A stretch of 29,691 nucleotides of DNA from NCBI GenBank assembly GCA_947457605.1, contig CANGWP010000006.1, positions 1 to 29,691 of the forward strand. The letters run 5' to 3'. The number at the start of each line of letters is the position of its first letter. Position 1 is the first letter of the stretch. The notes under the pieces were generated by a model that was not told the DNA's origin, searched no databases, and saw nothing but the letters and a program-made list of their open reading frames with translations. Source of the stretch: Bdellovibrionales bacterium. Its GTDB lineage: Bacteria > Bdellovibrionota > UBA1018 > CAIMNF01. The position numbers were made by a program, and so were the translations under genes. Below, in pieces: positions 13,611-23,003 of the stretch.

Positions 13611-14969
13611 ATGAATTCGAAAAAACCGCCTTTCAAAAAGATTTTGATCGCCAATCGTGGGGAGATCGCTCTTCGAATCATTCGTGCTTGTCGCGAGCTC
13701 GACATCAAGACGGTGGCTGTATATTCCACGGCAGACGAAAGCTCACTCCATGTAAAGCTTGCCGATGAGGCGATCTGCATCGGCCCTCCTTCTCCAAAGC
13801 TTTCCTACTTGAATATGATGAGCATTCTCTCGGCGGCGGAAGTCACCGGAGTGGAAGCCATTCATCCTGGGTATGGTTTCTTGTCAGAGAACGCCGAATT
13901 CGCTCGATTGGTACGGGATTGCAAATTGACCTTCATTGGTCCGACTCCTGAGAACATTGAGGCGATGGGCGAGAAGACACGTGCGCGAGCGAAGGCTCGT
14001 GAAGCCGGTGTGCCCATGTTGCCTGGAACCCTTTCCGCCGTAGCGGGTGTGGAGGAAGCGATCGAGGCCGCCGAGAAAATCGGATACCCGGTTATTCTCA
14101 AGGCTGCTGCCGGAGGTGGGGGTCGGGGAATTTTCATCATCCGGAATTCCAAGGATTTGCAGGATTCTTTCCAGCGCTGCAGCGAAGAAGCCAAGAATGC
14201 TTTTGGCGATGGCTCGTTATACGTCGAAAAGTACTGTGAGTACCCACGACATGTCGAGATTCAGGTTGCCTGCGACAAGTACGGAAACCGCGTTTACCTT
14301 GGAGAGAGGGATTGCTCGATCCAGCGGAGACACCAGAAATTGATCGAGGAGGCACCGAGTGCTGTTCTGACTCCTGAGATCCGGAAGGCAATGGGTGAGG
14401 CAGCAATTGCCCTGTGCAAGAACGTGAATTATGAAAGCGTCGGAACGGTCGAGTTCCTCGTGGATCAGGACCTTAGTTTTTATTTCATGGAGATGAACAC
14501 ACGCATCCAGGTGGAGCACCCCGTGACCGAAATGGTAACAGGTGTGGATCTGATCAAGGAAATGATCCGGATTGCCGCAGGAGAGCGACTGAGTATTTCG
14601 CAAAAGGACATCACATTGCGCGGACATGCATTCGAGGTCCGTATCAACGCAGAAGATCCTGAAACCTTTCATCCGTGTCCCGGCAAGATCACTGCGCTTC
14701 ACGTTCCTGGAGGATTCGGGGTTCGAGTGGATTCATTCGTTTATGACGAATACAAAGTGGTTCCTTTTTATGACTCGATGGTTGCAAAACTGATTGTTCA
14801 TGGCAAAGATCGGGAGGAGGCAATTGCGAAAATGCGTCAAGCGTTGGACGAGTTTGTGGTGAAAGGGATCAAAACCACGATCCCGATCCATCGTCAGATT
14901 TTTGCAAGTCAGCAATTTGTCGAGTCCAGATATACAACGCGATTTATCGAAGAATTCCTGCAAAAATAG
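13611..14969 (+). CDS. accC: Acetyl-CoA carboxylase biotin carboxylase subunit
   Basis: A 452-residue ATP-grasp enzyme, nearly the E. coli length, that carboxylates the biotin on AccB using ATP and bicarbonate. It shows ILIANRGEIALRIIRA at 11-26, HPGYGFLSENAEFA at 85-98, the glycine-rich ATP loop GGGGRGI at 168-174, GERDCSIQRRHQKLIEEAPS at 231-250 and the catalytic EMNTRIQVEHPVTE at 294-307. The start is ATG 13611; a TTG at 13587 in the same frame would add eight residues and overlap accB, and is less likely. It forms the usual accBC pair. After the stop there are only 41 bases before the next gene. Confidence 0.97.
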   Translation: MNSKKPPFKKILIANRGEIALRIIRACRELDIKTVAVYSTADESSLHVKLADEAICIGPPSPKLSYLNMMSILSAAEVTGVEAIHPGYGFLSENAEFARLVRDCKLTFIGPTPENIEAMGEKTRARAKAREAGVPMLPGTLSAVAGVEEAIEAAEKIGYPVILKAAAGGGGRGIFIIRNSKDLQDSFQRCSEEAKNAFGDGSLYVEKYCEYPRHVEIQVACDKYGNRVYLGERDCSIQRRHQKLIEEAPSAVLTPEIRKAMGEAAIALCKNVNYESVGTVEFLVDQDLSFYFMEMNTRIQVEHPVTEMVTGVDLIKEMIRIAAGERLSISQKDITLRGHAFEVRINAEDPETFHPCPGKITALHVPGGFGVRVDSFVYDEYKVVPFYDSMVAKLIVHGKDREEAIAKMRQALDEFVVKGIKTTIPIHRQIFASQQFVESRYTTRFIEEFLQK

Positions 14970-15010
14970 TCTTGAAGGCGTTATCCTTTTCATAGAGGAA
15001 TCCGTGAAAA

Positions 15011-15763
15011 GTGGCTGATAATACGGGAGAAAAACCCGAATCCAAATTCGACCTTCAGTTGCCGAAGCCTTCCGCGAAAGATGAGGTGGAGAGTGCCAAG
15101 ATTCTTTTTCAGGAGGGTTTGCTTGATGAGGCAAAGAGACTTTTGCATCGGGTTCTGATTTCAAGTCCCTCTTACTCCCGAGCTTCCAGACTTTTAAAAG
15201 ATATTCAAAAAGCCGAGCTGGATCTCATTTTGAACCGTTCGCAATCCTTGTCTGTCGATCGAAAAAAGCTGGAGGATCCCGAAGGGATACTGCGGAAACT
15301 CGAAGCCGATCTCGGGATCACCATTGAGGAACAATCGGGTGCTTTTAACCCAACGCAGGAAAATTGGATTCACACGATGGAGCTTGGTCCGCGCGAACGT
15401 TTTGATTTGGCAGTGGGCTTCTTTGAAATGGGATGTTTTCGGGATGCAGACCGTGAGCTGATGGAGGCACTCCGGCAGGTTCGATTGCAAAACTCATCAT
15501 TGGATGAGGCCGGGGTTTCGATCGTTGCCTTGAGAGCCGAGGCACTGATCCGCCTTGAGAATGCTTTTGAGGCAAAAATGTTCCTGGCCCCAATTCTCAA
15601 TGAGCCTGAAATCTCGCATGAATTGAAGTTGCCCTTGTACTATCTGGCCGGTCTGGCAGAGGAGATTTTGGGGAGTAGGGCTGAGGCCAAAGCATGGTTT
15701 GAAAAAGTGGTTGAGATCGACCCATTGTTCAGGGATGCGAACTTCAGAATCAGGCTCCTGTGA
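15011..15763 (+). CDS. TPR-like protein preceding the TamB-like gene
   Basis: A 250-residue protein with TPR-like helical pairs: SAKILFQEGLLDEAKRLLHR then VLISSPSYSRASRLL (28-62), RFDLAVGFFEMGCFRDADRE then LMEALRQVR (about 129-157) and LYYLAGLAEEILGSRAEAKA then WFEKVVEIDP (about 209-238). There is no signal peptide or membrane segment, so it is predicted cytoplasmic. The start codon is GTG 15011 with AGAGGAA about ten bases upstream; the nearby GTG at 15004 is out of frame and stops at once. It overlaps the large AsmA/TamB-like gene as GTGA, which ties it to that operon. Function not recognised. Confidence 0.85.
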   Translation: MADNTGEKPESKFDLQLPKPSAKDEVESAKILFQEGLLDEAKRLLHRVLISSPSYSRASRLLKDIQKAELDLILNRSQSLSVDRKKLEDPEGILRKLEADLGITIEEQSGAFNPTQENWIHTMELGPRERFDLAVGFFEMGCFRDADRELMEALRQVRLQNSSLDEAGVSIVALRAEALIRLENAFEAKMFLAPILNEPEISHELKLPLYYLAGLAEEILGSRAEAKAWFEKVVEIDPLFRDANFRIRLL

Positions 15764-18700
15764 AGAGAATCTCTAGACTCAAAATCGCCTTACTTTCATT
15801 CGTTGCGGTGACCGTGACCTCGGTTGGCGGAGGAGTGCTTTACCTTGAGAGTGAGTCTTTCGGTCGATCGGTAAAGCGGCTGATTTCCGCAAGGTCCCCT
15901 CAAAAGCTCGGTGTTATCGGTGATTTCAGCCACCTCAAGATTTATTTTTTTCCTCCGGGAATCGGAATTGCGAACCCGAAAATTCACATTGAGAAAGAAA
16001 ACATCGCCAATCTCCCTGTGGAAGGCGATGTGGAAGCAAAGGAACTCCGAGCGGGGTTTGCGCCGTTTCAGATGTTTTCGGGGGTGCTTCGGGTCGAGGA
16101 ACTGGAAGTAAATGGTGGAGCGGTACAGGGTAGGATTTTTTCGCAGATCTTTCGCTCAGATCCAAAGCCTAAAAAAATTGGGACTCGCCTCGACTGGAAA
16201 GATCTCTTTCAGCTTCAGATCAATGGGATTCATTTTGTAGATACTTATCTCAATGTGGTCTCAGAGCTCCCCGGGGCCGGGAATCCCGAGTTTGGAACTG
16301 AGTTTGTGGTGAAGGACCTTCAATTGGCAAAGGGAAGGGTTGGAGAGAGGGACGGCATTCTTTCGAGCGGAATCGTCAGAGCAGTGCGAATCAATCCTCC
16401 CGCCTCCCTGAGACAGTTTCCCTTCAAGGAAGCCAATCAATTGCAGTGGAGCGTCGAGTTCACCGATCAGGGCTTGAGACTGAATCCCTTTACACTCGAC
16501 ATTTCCGGACTTCACCTTGATGTCAAAGGTCAAATCAGCGGAAACCTATTGGATCCCGGAGCGAGACCGAAATTGGAAGCTGCTGCAGCGCTTACCGGGG
16601 ATTTGGGAACTTTTTTTCTTACCAATCGGAACGATCCCCTTTGGAGTGGAGAGATCGACGCAAAAGGATCGGTCACCGCGGATCTTCAGGATCCGATTGC
16701 CACTCTTGAGGCGAAATTCAAACTCGATGGCCACGGAATCAGTCGTGATCAGATACGCGCATCATCAGTGCGGGCCGAGGGGGAGTTGGATGTGTCGAAC
16801 AAGAGAGTTCGACTGGAATCCTTCGAGGCGGAGGATGAAAGTGCCAAGGGTGAACGTGGTCGCCTGAGCGTCGGTTCAATGGAGATCCCGTTCGAGATGA
16901 GTCGCGAATTTCAGGGCGTTCTGAATTTTAAGAATGCGGAAATTCATTGGCTGGGAGGCATCGTCCCCAAGGCGGTCCATCCTCTCGAGGGGAATCTGAA
17001 TGGAAGCCTCAGGGCCCAGTTCATACCAACAGGTAAGTCCTGGAAGCTGAAGTTACAGCCTGATCTTGGAATCCACCAGTTCGGTCTTACCAACCAGAAG
17101 ATGGGTGAAAAGCGTGTGATGAAACACATTTTAAAGCCAGCCCTCCCGGTGATTCTGAAGGGGGGATTGGAGATTGGCTCGGACGGTCTTGATTTCCGGG
17201 ATCTTACTCTTGGACTGCGCAAATCACAGTTCAAAATAAGTGGTGGAATTCATGGTTCGGCGGGATTTGATTTCACGGCCAAGGGGCCAGTGGACATGTC
17301 AGAGATCAGTGAGATTGCGGAAAGTCCCATCCGAGGGGAAGGAAGCCTTGAAGCCAGGATTCACGGAAGTTCGGACGAGTTGTTACTGGACTTTGATACA
17401 GCACTCAGCAAAGCGCAGTATTTGGGGATGGACTTTGGAAACCTCAAAGGCAGGGTCACTTACGATGACGGCATTTCCGAATTGCGTTTCACGGGAATTC
17501 GGGCGAATCAGCAAAACACATTCTACTCCTTGAAAGAGGGGTTCATAGATCTTTCCGGCGGTGACGATCTTCACTTGCCGATCGAGATCCACTCGGGCCG
17601 AGTTGAGGACTTGTCCATAATTCTTAATAACCTTACGCGAAAAATCAGCTGGTATCCCACAGGATTGAAGGGAGAGGTTCACGGGGCGGTGGATGTGGGG
17701 GGTAAGGTAGACACCCCGAGATTGAACATTGCGGCCCGTTTGGAAGGATCGGATTGGGTCTGGCTCGGAGAGAGATCCCGTAGAATAAAAATGGATCTGG
17801 GGTACGATCGAGGGGTTTATTTCGCAAAGCGGGTTGACCTTCTGAAATCAACAGGATCTCTGAGGGGAGAGGTCAGGTTCGATTCCAATTCCGACTCAAT
17901 GGAGTGGAAACTTGATAGTGAGTCGCTTTCTTTATCGGATTTCGACTTCTTCGAGCGGTTGGAAATCCCGGCCCGCTCCAGAATCAGGATCCGGAGTAGC
18001 GGCTCGGGAAAGATGGGATCCATTGAGTCCGAAACAATCATGCAAGGGTACGATACCGAAGTAAAAGGGGAGCGCTATAAGCCTTCAGATTTTTCCCTCA
18101 CAATCCGGGAACGGCAACTGAGAGCAGATGGAAGTTTATTTGGCGGGCAACTTTTGGGCCAGATGAAGTATTCCTTGATACCAAAACAACCATCTTCCTT
18201 TAGATTGGATTTGGACAATCTTGATTTTTCTCCGCCTCTTTTGATTTTGAATCCAAAACTAGTGGATGATCCTGAGTTGAAAGCACGGGTGTCAGGGCAC
18301 ATCCAATTGGATTTCCTGAGCTCTCAGGCTGAGCTGGCAAGAGGCGAGGTCGAACTTACGAAATACAATCTTAACAAAAAAGGATTTTCGCTTTCGCTTG
18401 CGGATCCCATCAGTTTTCCTATCCAACTCGGGTATTTTCAGCTCAAGCCATCTGTCTTTCGGTTCAACGATTCCGAACTCACGCTTCAGGGTGATGGGAA
18501 AAAGGGAGATGTCGATTTCCGACTGAGGGGATTCACGGATATCGGGATCGCTGAGTTGCTCACCTCATCCATCAGTACTGCCTCCGGAGCGGCCAAAACC
18601 GAGATACAATTGCACGGACCTTTGAAGTCTCTCAGCCTCGATGGACAAATAGATCTTTCAAAGGGAAGAGTGACCACCCGATGGATGCAAACACCATTTG

Positions 18701-19863
18701 AGGACATCGATGGTAGGATTCAGATCAATCGCGGACGTATTTTCATCGAATCCCTCGACGCCTACCTCGGAGACGAGGTTTTCTCCATGACTGGGAAGAT
18801 CGACACATTCACGGATCGGTTTCCGGAGATGGATCTTCGAGGATCCTTCGATAACAATAAAATCAAGATGGATCCCTTTGATTTGATCCAGGGCCGCGGC
18901 ACATTGACCTTGAAAGGCACCGAACCGCCTTACAAGATCGGGGGGAACTTTGAGCTGAATCAGGCCATATTCACGAGATCGTTCTCACAGGATGGAGCCG
19001 GAGCCGCAAGTCGGGGAGGTCGCTTCATGCCAAAGGATGAAACGAAACAGGCGGCATCCCGCCTCTTTGAACTGGACTTCAACGTGAACGCGAATCAGGG
19101 TTTTTTCGTCAAAAACGAGATTGTGGATGCGGAATTCCGTGGCAGGGTCAGGTTGTTGGGACAGCCATCACAGCCGAAACTCCTCGGTGATGGACGCTTG
19201 ATCGGGGGCAAAGTGCTCTTCAAGGATCGACCCTTCATTTTTGAGAGTGCCACAATTGAGTTCGACGATCCTTACCAGTTGAATCCAAAATTCAACGCCT
19301 CGGCAATCAGCGAGGTGAATCAATACAAGATCCGGGTCCTGGTTTTCGGGCGTGCAAGCCAATGGAAAGCGGAATTTTCGAGCACTCCCTACTTGAAGGA
19401 AAATGAGATTTTCGCGGTATTGTCGTCGGGTGGAGTTGGCACGCAAGCGGGCCGTTTCACCACCCGTGACAGAACGTTCGTGAGTCAGGGAGAGGCGGCA
19501 TCCTTGATTCTCCACTCGATGGATTTCAGCAAGGATGTACAAAACAAAACCGGATTTCAGTTCGACGTCGAGGAAGCAGTCGATTCCCAGGCGGCGAACA
19601 GTATTTTCCGTCCACAAAATCTTTCGGAAAACATTGCAGCGCCGAAAGTTGTCTTGAAGAGAAATGTTGGACGAAATGTTTCTTTGTCCTTTGGAAGCAC
19701 AGTCGGTGTCGGATCGCGAAACCAACGCGAGGTCAATGCCGAGTATAAATTGAGTCAGGGCGTTTCGATGCTCGGGGTTTGGAACAACATTGAAGGAGTG
19801 AACACGCGGGAGTCGAGGACCTCATTCGGGCTCGACCTTAAATTCAATCGACGGTTCAAATGA
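15760..19863 (+). CDS. AsmA/TamB-like inner-membrane-anchored periplasmic protein
   Basis: A 1367-residue protein with one N-terminal transmembrane anchor (about 7-29) followed by a very long, repetitive beta-rich region, as in AsmA-like proteins that form a hydrophobic groove across the periplasm. The C-terminal part is TamB-type (DUF490): VLFKDRPFIFESATIEFDDP then YQLNP and, soon after, YLKENEIFAVLSSGG (about 1152-1225). The very end (LKRNVGRNVSLSFG to FGLDLKFNRRFK) is beta-strand-rich. Family knowledge: TamB and relatives move phospholipids, and help outer-membrane protein assembly with TamA. It is linked by 4-base overlaps to the TPR gene before and the Omp85 gene after, which supports a TamB-TamA-like pair. 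I leave the symbol blank because other AsmA-like proteins have the same layout. The start is GTG. Confidence 0.88.
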   Translation: MKRISRLKIALLSFVAVTVTSVGGGVLYLESESFGRSVKRLISARSPQKLGVIGDFSHLKIYFFPPGIGIANPKIHIEKENIANLPVEGDVEAKELRAGFAPFQMFSGVLRVEELEVNGGAVQGRIFSQIFRSDPKPKKIGTRLDWKDLFQLQINGIHFVDTYLNVVSELPGAGNPEFGTEFVVKDLQLAKGRVGERDGILSSGIVRAVRINPPASLRQFPFKEANQLQWSVEFTDQGLRLNPFTLDISGLHLDVKGQISGNLLDPGARPKLEAAAALTGDLGTFFLTNRNDPLWSGEIDAKGSVTADLQDPIATLEAKFKLDGHGISRDQIRASSVRAEGELDVSNKRVRLESFEAEDESAKGERGRLSVGSMEIPFEMSREFQGVLNFKNAEIHWLGGIVPKAVHPLEGNLNGSLRAQFIPTGKSWKLKLQPDLGIHQFGLTNQKMGEKRVMKHILKPALPVILKGGLEIGSDGLDFRDLTLGLRKSQFKISGGIHGSAGFDFTAKGPVDMSEISEIAESPIRGEGSLEARIHGSSDELLLDFDTALSKAQYLGMDFGNLKGRVTYDDGISELRFTGIRANQQNTFYSLKEGFIDLSGGDDLHLPIEIHSGRVEDLSIILNNLTRKISWYPTGLKGEVHGAVDVGGKVDTPRLNIAARLEGSDWVWLGERSRRIKMDLGYDRGVYFAKRVDLLKSTGSLRGEVRFDSNSDSMEWKLDSESLSLSDFDFFERLEIPARSRIRIRSSGSGKMGSIESETIMQGYDTEVKGERYKPSDFSLTIRERQLRADGSLFGGQLLGQMKYSLIPKQPSSFRLDLDNLDFSPPLLILNPKLVDDPELKARVSGHIQLDFLSSQAELARGEVELTKYNLNKKGFSLSLADPISFPIQLGYFQLKPSVFRFNDSELTLQGDGKKGDVDFRLRGFTDIGIAELLTSSISTASGAAKTEIQLHGPLKSLSLDGQIDLSKGRVTTRWMQTPFEDIDGRIQINRGRIFIESLDAYLGDEVFSMTGKIDTFTDRFPEMDLRGSFDNNKIKMDPFDLIQGRGTLTLKGTEPPYKIGGNFELNQAIFTRSFSQDGAGAASRGGRFMPKDETKQAASRLFELDFNVNANQGFFVKNEIVDAEFRGRVRLLGQPSQPKLLGDGRLIGGKVLFKDRPFIFESATIEFDDPYQLNPKFNASAISEVNQYKIRVLVFGRASQWKAEFSSTPYLKENEIFAVLSSGGVGTQAGRFTTRDRTFVSQGEAASLILHSMDFSKDVQNKTGFQFDVEEAVDSQAANSIFRPQNLSENIAAPKVVLKRNVGRNVSLSFGSTVGVGSRNQREVNAEYKLSQGVSMLGVWNNIEGVNTRESRTSFGLDLKFNRRFK

Positions 19864-22436
19864 ATGTAAAACCCGTTTTTTTCATTCTGTTTTTCACCGC
19901 GATCGTATTGGGGAGGCCGGTATCCGCTTTCCCCATTGATGAGATCAGGACGGAGGGCGTAACCCAGGAGCAATGGGATCAAGCAAAGTCGGTTACCGGA
20001 CTTCTTCCTGGAGATGAATATGAACGGGTGAGGGTGGATAGGGCCCAGGAGAAATTAAGGGAGTTTTTTCAAAACAAGGGCTATCCCCAGTGTCAGGTTA
20101 CTTACGAAATGACGTCGCGAAATGAATCCCACCGCTTGAGTTTTGCAATTGATCTGGGGAGTCCGCTTCTCCTGCAAGGGGTCCGATTCGATTCAAAGGA
20201 GGTGGGGTTTACCGAGGAGCTCGAAAGGAAGCTGCAAAAGACGGTATCCATAAAGAGCGGCGAACTTTTTGATCGTGACAGGATCAAGGAAATCAAACGG
20301 TCGGTGGAAGTCTTCTTGACCGCACAAAACTTCATAGATTCACGGGTGAAGGAACTGAGAACACGGGAAGGAAAAGACGGAATCGAACTGATTTTGGAAC
20401 TGGAACTCGGGGAGAAAGTGGTTTTTTCAGTCCAGGGGAATTCCTACTTCTCCAGAACCGAGTTGGTGGAGTTGATCGAGAATCAAAGAAAGACGGGTTT
20501 AGGCCGCGATTTTGTCGGGGTGATCAGCTCCCGGATCCGGGATGCTTATGTGGAGAGAGGGTTCCGCAATGTAAGAATCACCCCCTATTTTTTTGAATCC
20601 CATGGAAAAGAAGCGCGCAAAGTTTTGTTTGAGATCCAGGAGGGAACACAGATCAAGATCGACTCGGTGGTGTTTGATGGCAATGAGGCTTTCAGCGATG
20701 AAGAGTTGGTGGGGATTTTCTTCAAGGTCGCGCCGGACCGGATCCGTGCCCGGATTCACTATGCTAAAATGGTGGATACGGCCGCCGGGAATCTGATCGA
20801 GGAACTAAGAAAACAGGGGTATCTTTCAGCGCGTTTGATCGGGATCAAGACGGACGAGGATTCCGATGGCAAGTCAGTCAAGCTTCGAATTTTCCTGAGT
20901 GAGGGTCTCCAGACAAGGGTCCAGTCGATTTCCTTTTCCGGCAATCACATCGTGCCTACTTCTGAACTTGAAAGAAGCCTGGGACTTTCGGAGTCGGAGC
21001 CACTGGATCCTGGAAAGCTTGAAGACGGGATCGAAAGAATCAAGAAACTTTATCGGGACCGGGGGCACCTCGATTTCAGAATTCAAAACGAGGAAGATGG
21101 AGTGCGTCCCGTGGTTACCTACTCCGAGAAGAATCAGATTGCATATCTGCACTTCGAAATAGAGGAGGGATCGCTTTACACGCTTGAAGGAGTGGATATT
21201 TTTGGAAATGATTTCACTCGAAAGAAGGTAATTGAGCGCGAAATTCCCCTGGTCTCCGGAGATCCTCTTTCGGAAGCCAGACTTCTTGAGGTGGAGGAAC
21301 GCCTGAGAAGGCTCGGAATTTTCAGCCAGGTGAATCTTGAGCTGAAGGATGTTCCCGGGAGCCCATTGCGTAAAAGGCTGCGAATCACTGTCCAAGAGAC
21401 GGTTCCGGGAAATACCACTGCGGGGATTGGATTTAGAAATGATCTTGGAATTCGGGCCTTCGGCGGACTTTCCTACTCCAACCTTTGGGGCTTGAATCAT
21501 ACCTGGTCGCTGGACTTGACTGTAAATCGACGACTTTCCATCTATCGCTTCGTTGAGTACACCGCGCAGGTAAGTTACATCCTTCCTTGGGCGTTCGCTG
21601 ATGAAACCACATTTCGGCCGAGCATCTCTGCCGAAAAGCGACAGTACATTCAATTCGATGCGGAGACTTTTGCATTCAGTGCGAATCTTGAGCGTACTGT
21701 ATATCGGCCTTGGAGGTTGTCGGGGGGCTTGTCCTACGCCCTTGAGAGGATTCAGCAATTCAATGCCAGTGACAGCTCTCAAAACCAGCAAATTACGATC
21801 GGTTCCGTGACTCCAAGTCTGAAGCTTGATCTTCGGGACAACCCGCTTTCTCCAAAAAGCGGGGTTTTTGCCAGTTCCTCATTCGAATATGCGAATCGCT
21901 TCCTTGGAACACAGATTGATCCGATTCCCATCAGTTATGGTCGCTTCCAGGCGAGATCCGACTTTCTTTGGAACTTCGTTCCCGAGTTGGTTTGGTACGG
22001 GAGTGTTCGGGGTGGGTGGTTGAAAAACTTCGAGAATCCCTATGACACCAGTGGCGTTTTGAATCCACAGATCACGATACCTCTGATCAAGCAGTTCGCT
22101 CTCGGGGGAATCAACTCAATTCGTGGATTCACAGAGCAGGAAATCAACGTTCAGGCCAATAATCCGGATCGAAGGGTCTCGAACTACCTCACCTACATCA
22201 ATTACAGAACGCAGATAGATTTCTATCCCTCCCCCCAGATCGCCGTTGGGCCGTTTCTGGACGCAGGAAACCTTCAAACTGATGCTTTTTCCCTAGGAAA
22301 CCTTAGGTTTGGGAGCGGAGTCGGGTTTCGGTACATTACACCCGTAGGGCCTGTAAACTTCGATTGGGGCTTCAAATTGTCTCCACGTCCGGGAGAGGCC
22401 ACAAACGTATTTTACTTTTCGTTAGGGGTTATTTAG
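19860..22436 (+). CDS. Omp85-family outer-membrane protein (TamA/BamA-like), about six POTRA domains
   Basis: An 858-residue protein with a signal peptide (cleavage likely after VSA, residue 23). Approximate POTRA domains by repeated pattern are 24-99, 103-184, 185-262, 263-349, 350-437 and 438-513; several show the typical VxFxGNxxFxxxEL opening (for example VVFDGNEAFSDEEL). The C-terminal 16-strand barrel runs from about 514 and contains the conserved SIRGF (753-757), GPFLDAGNL (797-805) and FRYITPVGPVNFDWGF (823-838) motifs of Bac_surface_Ag proteins. E. coli TamA has three POTRAs and BamA five, so six is unusual. It begins inside the stop codon of the TamB-like gene, suggesting a TamA role. 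It could also be the organism's BamA, since no other Omp85 gene is visible here. Confidence 0.9.
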   Translation: MNVKPVFFILFFTAIVLGRPVSAFPIDEIRTEGVTQEQWDQAKSVTGLLPGDEYERVRVDRAQEKLREFFQNKGYPQCQVTYEMTSRNESHRLSFAIDLGSPLLLQGVRFDSKEVGFTEELERKLQKTVSIKSGELFDRDRIKEIKRSVEVFLTAQNFIDSRVKELRTREGKDGIELILELELGEKVVFSVQGNSYFSRTELVELIENQRKTGLGRDFVGVISSRIRDAYVERGFRNVRITPYFFESHGKEARKVLFEIQEGTQIKIDSVVFDGNEAFSDEELVGIFFKVAPDRIRARIHYAKMVDTAAGNLIEELRKQGYLSARLIGIKTDEDSDGKSVKLRIFLSEGLQTRVQSISFSGNHIVPTSELERSLGLSESEPLDPGKLEDGIERIKKLYRDRGHLDFRIQNEEDGVRPVVTYSEKNQIAYLHFEIEEGSLYTLEGVDIFGNDFTRKKVIEREIPLVSGDPLSEARLLEVEERLRRLGIFSQVNLELKDVPGSPLRKRLRITVQETVPGNTTAGIGFRNDLGIRAFGGLSYSNLWGLNHTWSLDLTVNRRLSIYRFVEYTAQVSYILPWAFADETTFRPSISAEKRQYIQFDAETFAFSANLERTVYRPWRLSGGLSYALERIQQFNASDSSQNQQITIGSVTPSLKLDLRDNPLSPKSGVFASSSFEYANRFLGTQIDPIPISYGRFQARSDFLWNFVPELVWYGSVRGGWLKNFENPYDTSGVLNPQITIPLIKQFALGGINSIRGFTEQEINVQANNPDRRVSNYLTYINYRTQIDFYPSPQIAVGPFLDAGNLQTDAFSLGNLRFGSGVGFRYITPVGPVNFDWGFKLSPRPGEATNVFYFSLGVI

Positions 22437-22443
22437 ATCCTCA

Positions 22444-22472
22444 TTGACGGAAAAGCCCTTGTCGGGTAAACC
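22444..22472 (+). promoter_or_regulatory. Putative rplM-rpsI promoter, near-leaderless
   Basis: TTGACG (22444-22449, 5 of 6), a 17-base spacer and TAAACC (22467-22472, weak) lie just after the Omp85 gene. The predicted start near 22479 is about three bases before the rplM ATG. No Shine-Dalgarno sequence is visible, as at pilM. Confidence 0.4.
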
Positions 22473-22481
22473 TTTACGGCT

Positions 22482-22994
22482 ATGTTTCAACAAAAGTCTT
22501 ATCTTGCTAAAAAAGTGGGCCCCCATTTTTTCGAAATTAAGGGTCCGAATGCTCCGAAGTGGTATGTGGTTGATGTGAAGGATCAAGTCGTTGGTCGTGT
22601 TGCGTCGATGATTGCAAAAGTGATCATTGGTAAGCACAAAACTTCTTACACTCCAAATGTGGATACTGGTGACTTCGTCGTTGTATTGAATGCCGACAAA
22701 GTAGTTCTGACCCGCAATAAACTCGACACAAAAATTTATCGCGATTACTCAGGTTATATCTCCGGTTTGAAGGAGCGTACCGCTCGTGAAATGCTTCAGC
22801 AGAAGCCGGAAGAGGTAATCCGTCGCGCAGTTTGGGGAATGACCAACAAATCATCCCTTGCTCGCCACCAAATGAAAAAACTGAAGGTTTATGCCGGTTC
22901 CGAGCACCCTCATGCTGCTCAGGGGCTCCTCGAGCTTCCTCTTGCTGCGACGCGCAGATCTGCATTGACCAAAAAAGCTGCAAAAAAGTCTTAA
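22482..22994 (+). CDS. rplM: 50S ribosomal protein L13
   Basis: A 170-residue L13 with the family segments WYVVDVKDQVVGRVAS, GKHKTSYTPNVDTGDFVVVL, YSGYISGLK and LKVYAGSEHPHAAQG in the right order. It is longer than E. coli L13 (142 residues) because of about 26 extra N-terminal residues and a Lys-rich C-terminal tail. L13 is an early-assembling 23S rRNA-binding protein. It is followed after 9 bases by rpsI, the standard bacterial rplM-rpsI operon. The start ATG lacks a clear ribosome site. The next in-frame ATG lies well inside the conserved region, so the first ATG is the reasonable choice. Confidence 0.97.
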   Translation: MFQQKSYLAKKVGPHFFEIKGPNAPKWYVVDVKDQVVGRVASMIAKVIIGKHKTSYTPNVDTGDFVVVLNADKVVLTRNKLDTKIYRDYSGYISGLKERTAREMLQQKPEEVIRRAVWGMTNKSSLARHQMKKLKVYAGSEHPHAAQGLLELPLAATRRSALTKKAAKKS

Positions 22995-23003
22995 GGAAGA
23001 ATT

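Noticed and set aside
20874..21791. A 305-residue open frame on the - strand inside the Omp85 gene
   Set aside because: It is antisense to strongly conserved POTRA and barrel coding sequence, shows no recognisable domain and has no ribosome site; it is a shadow of codon bias.
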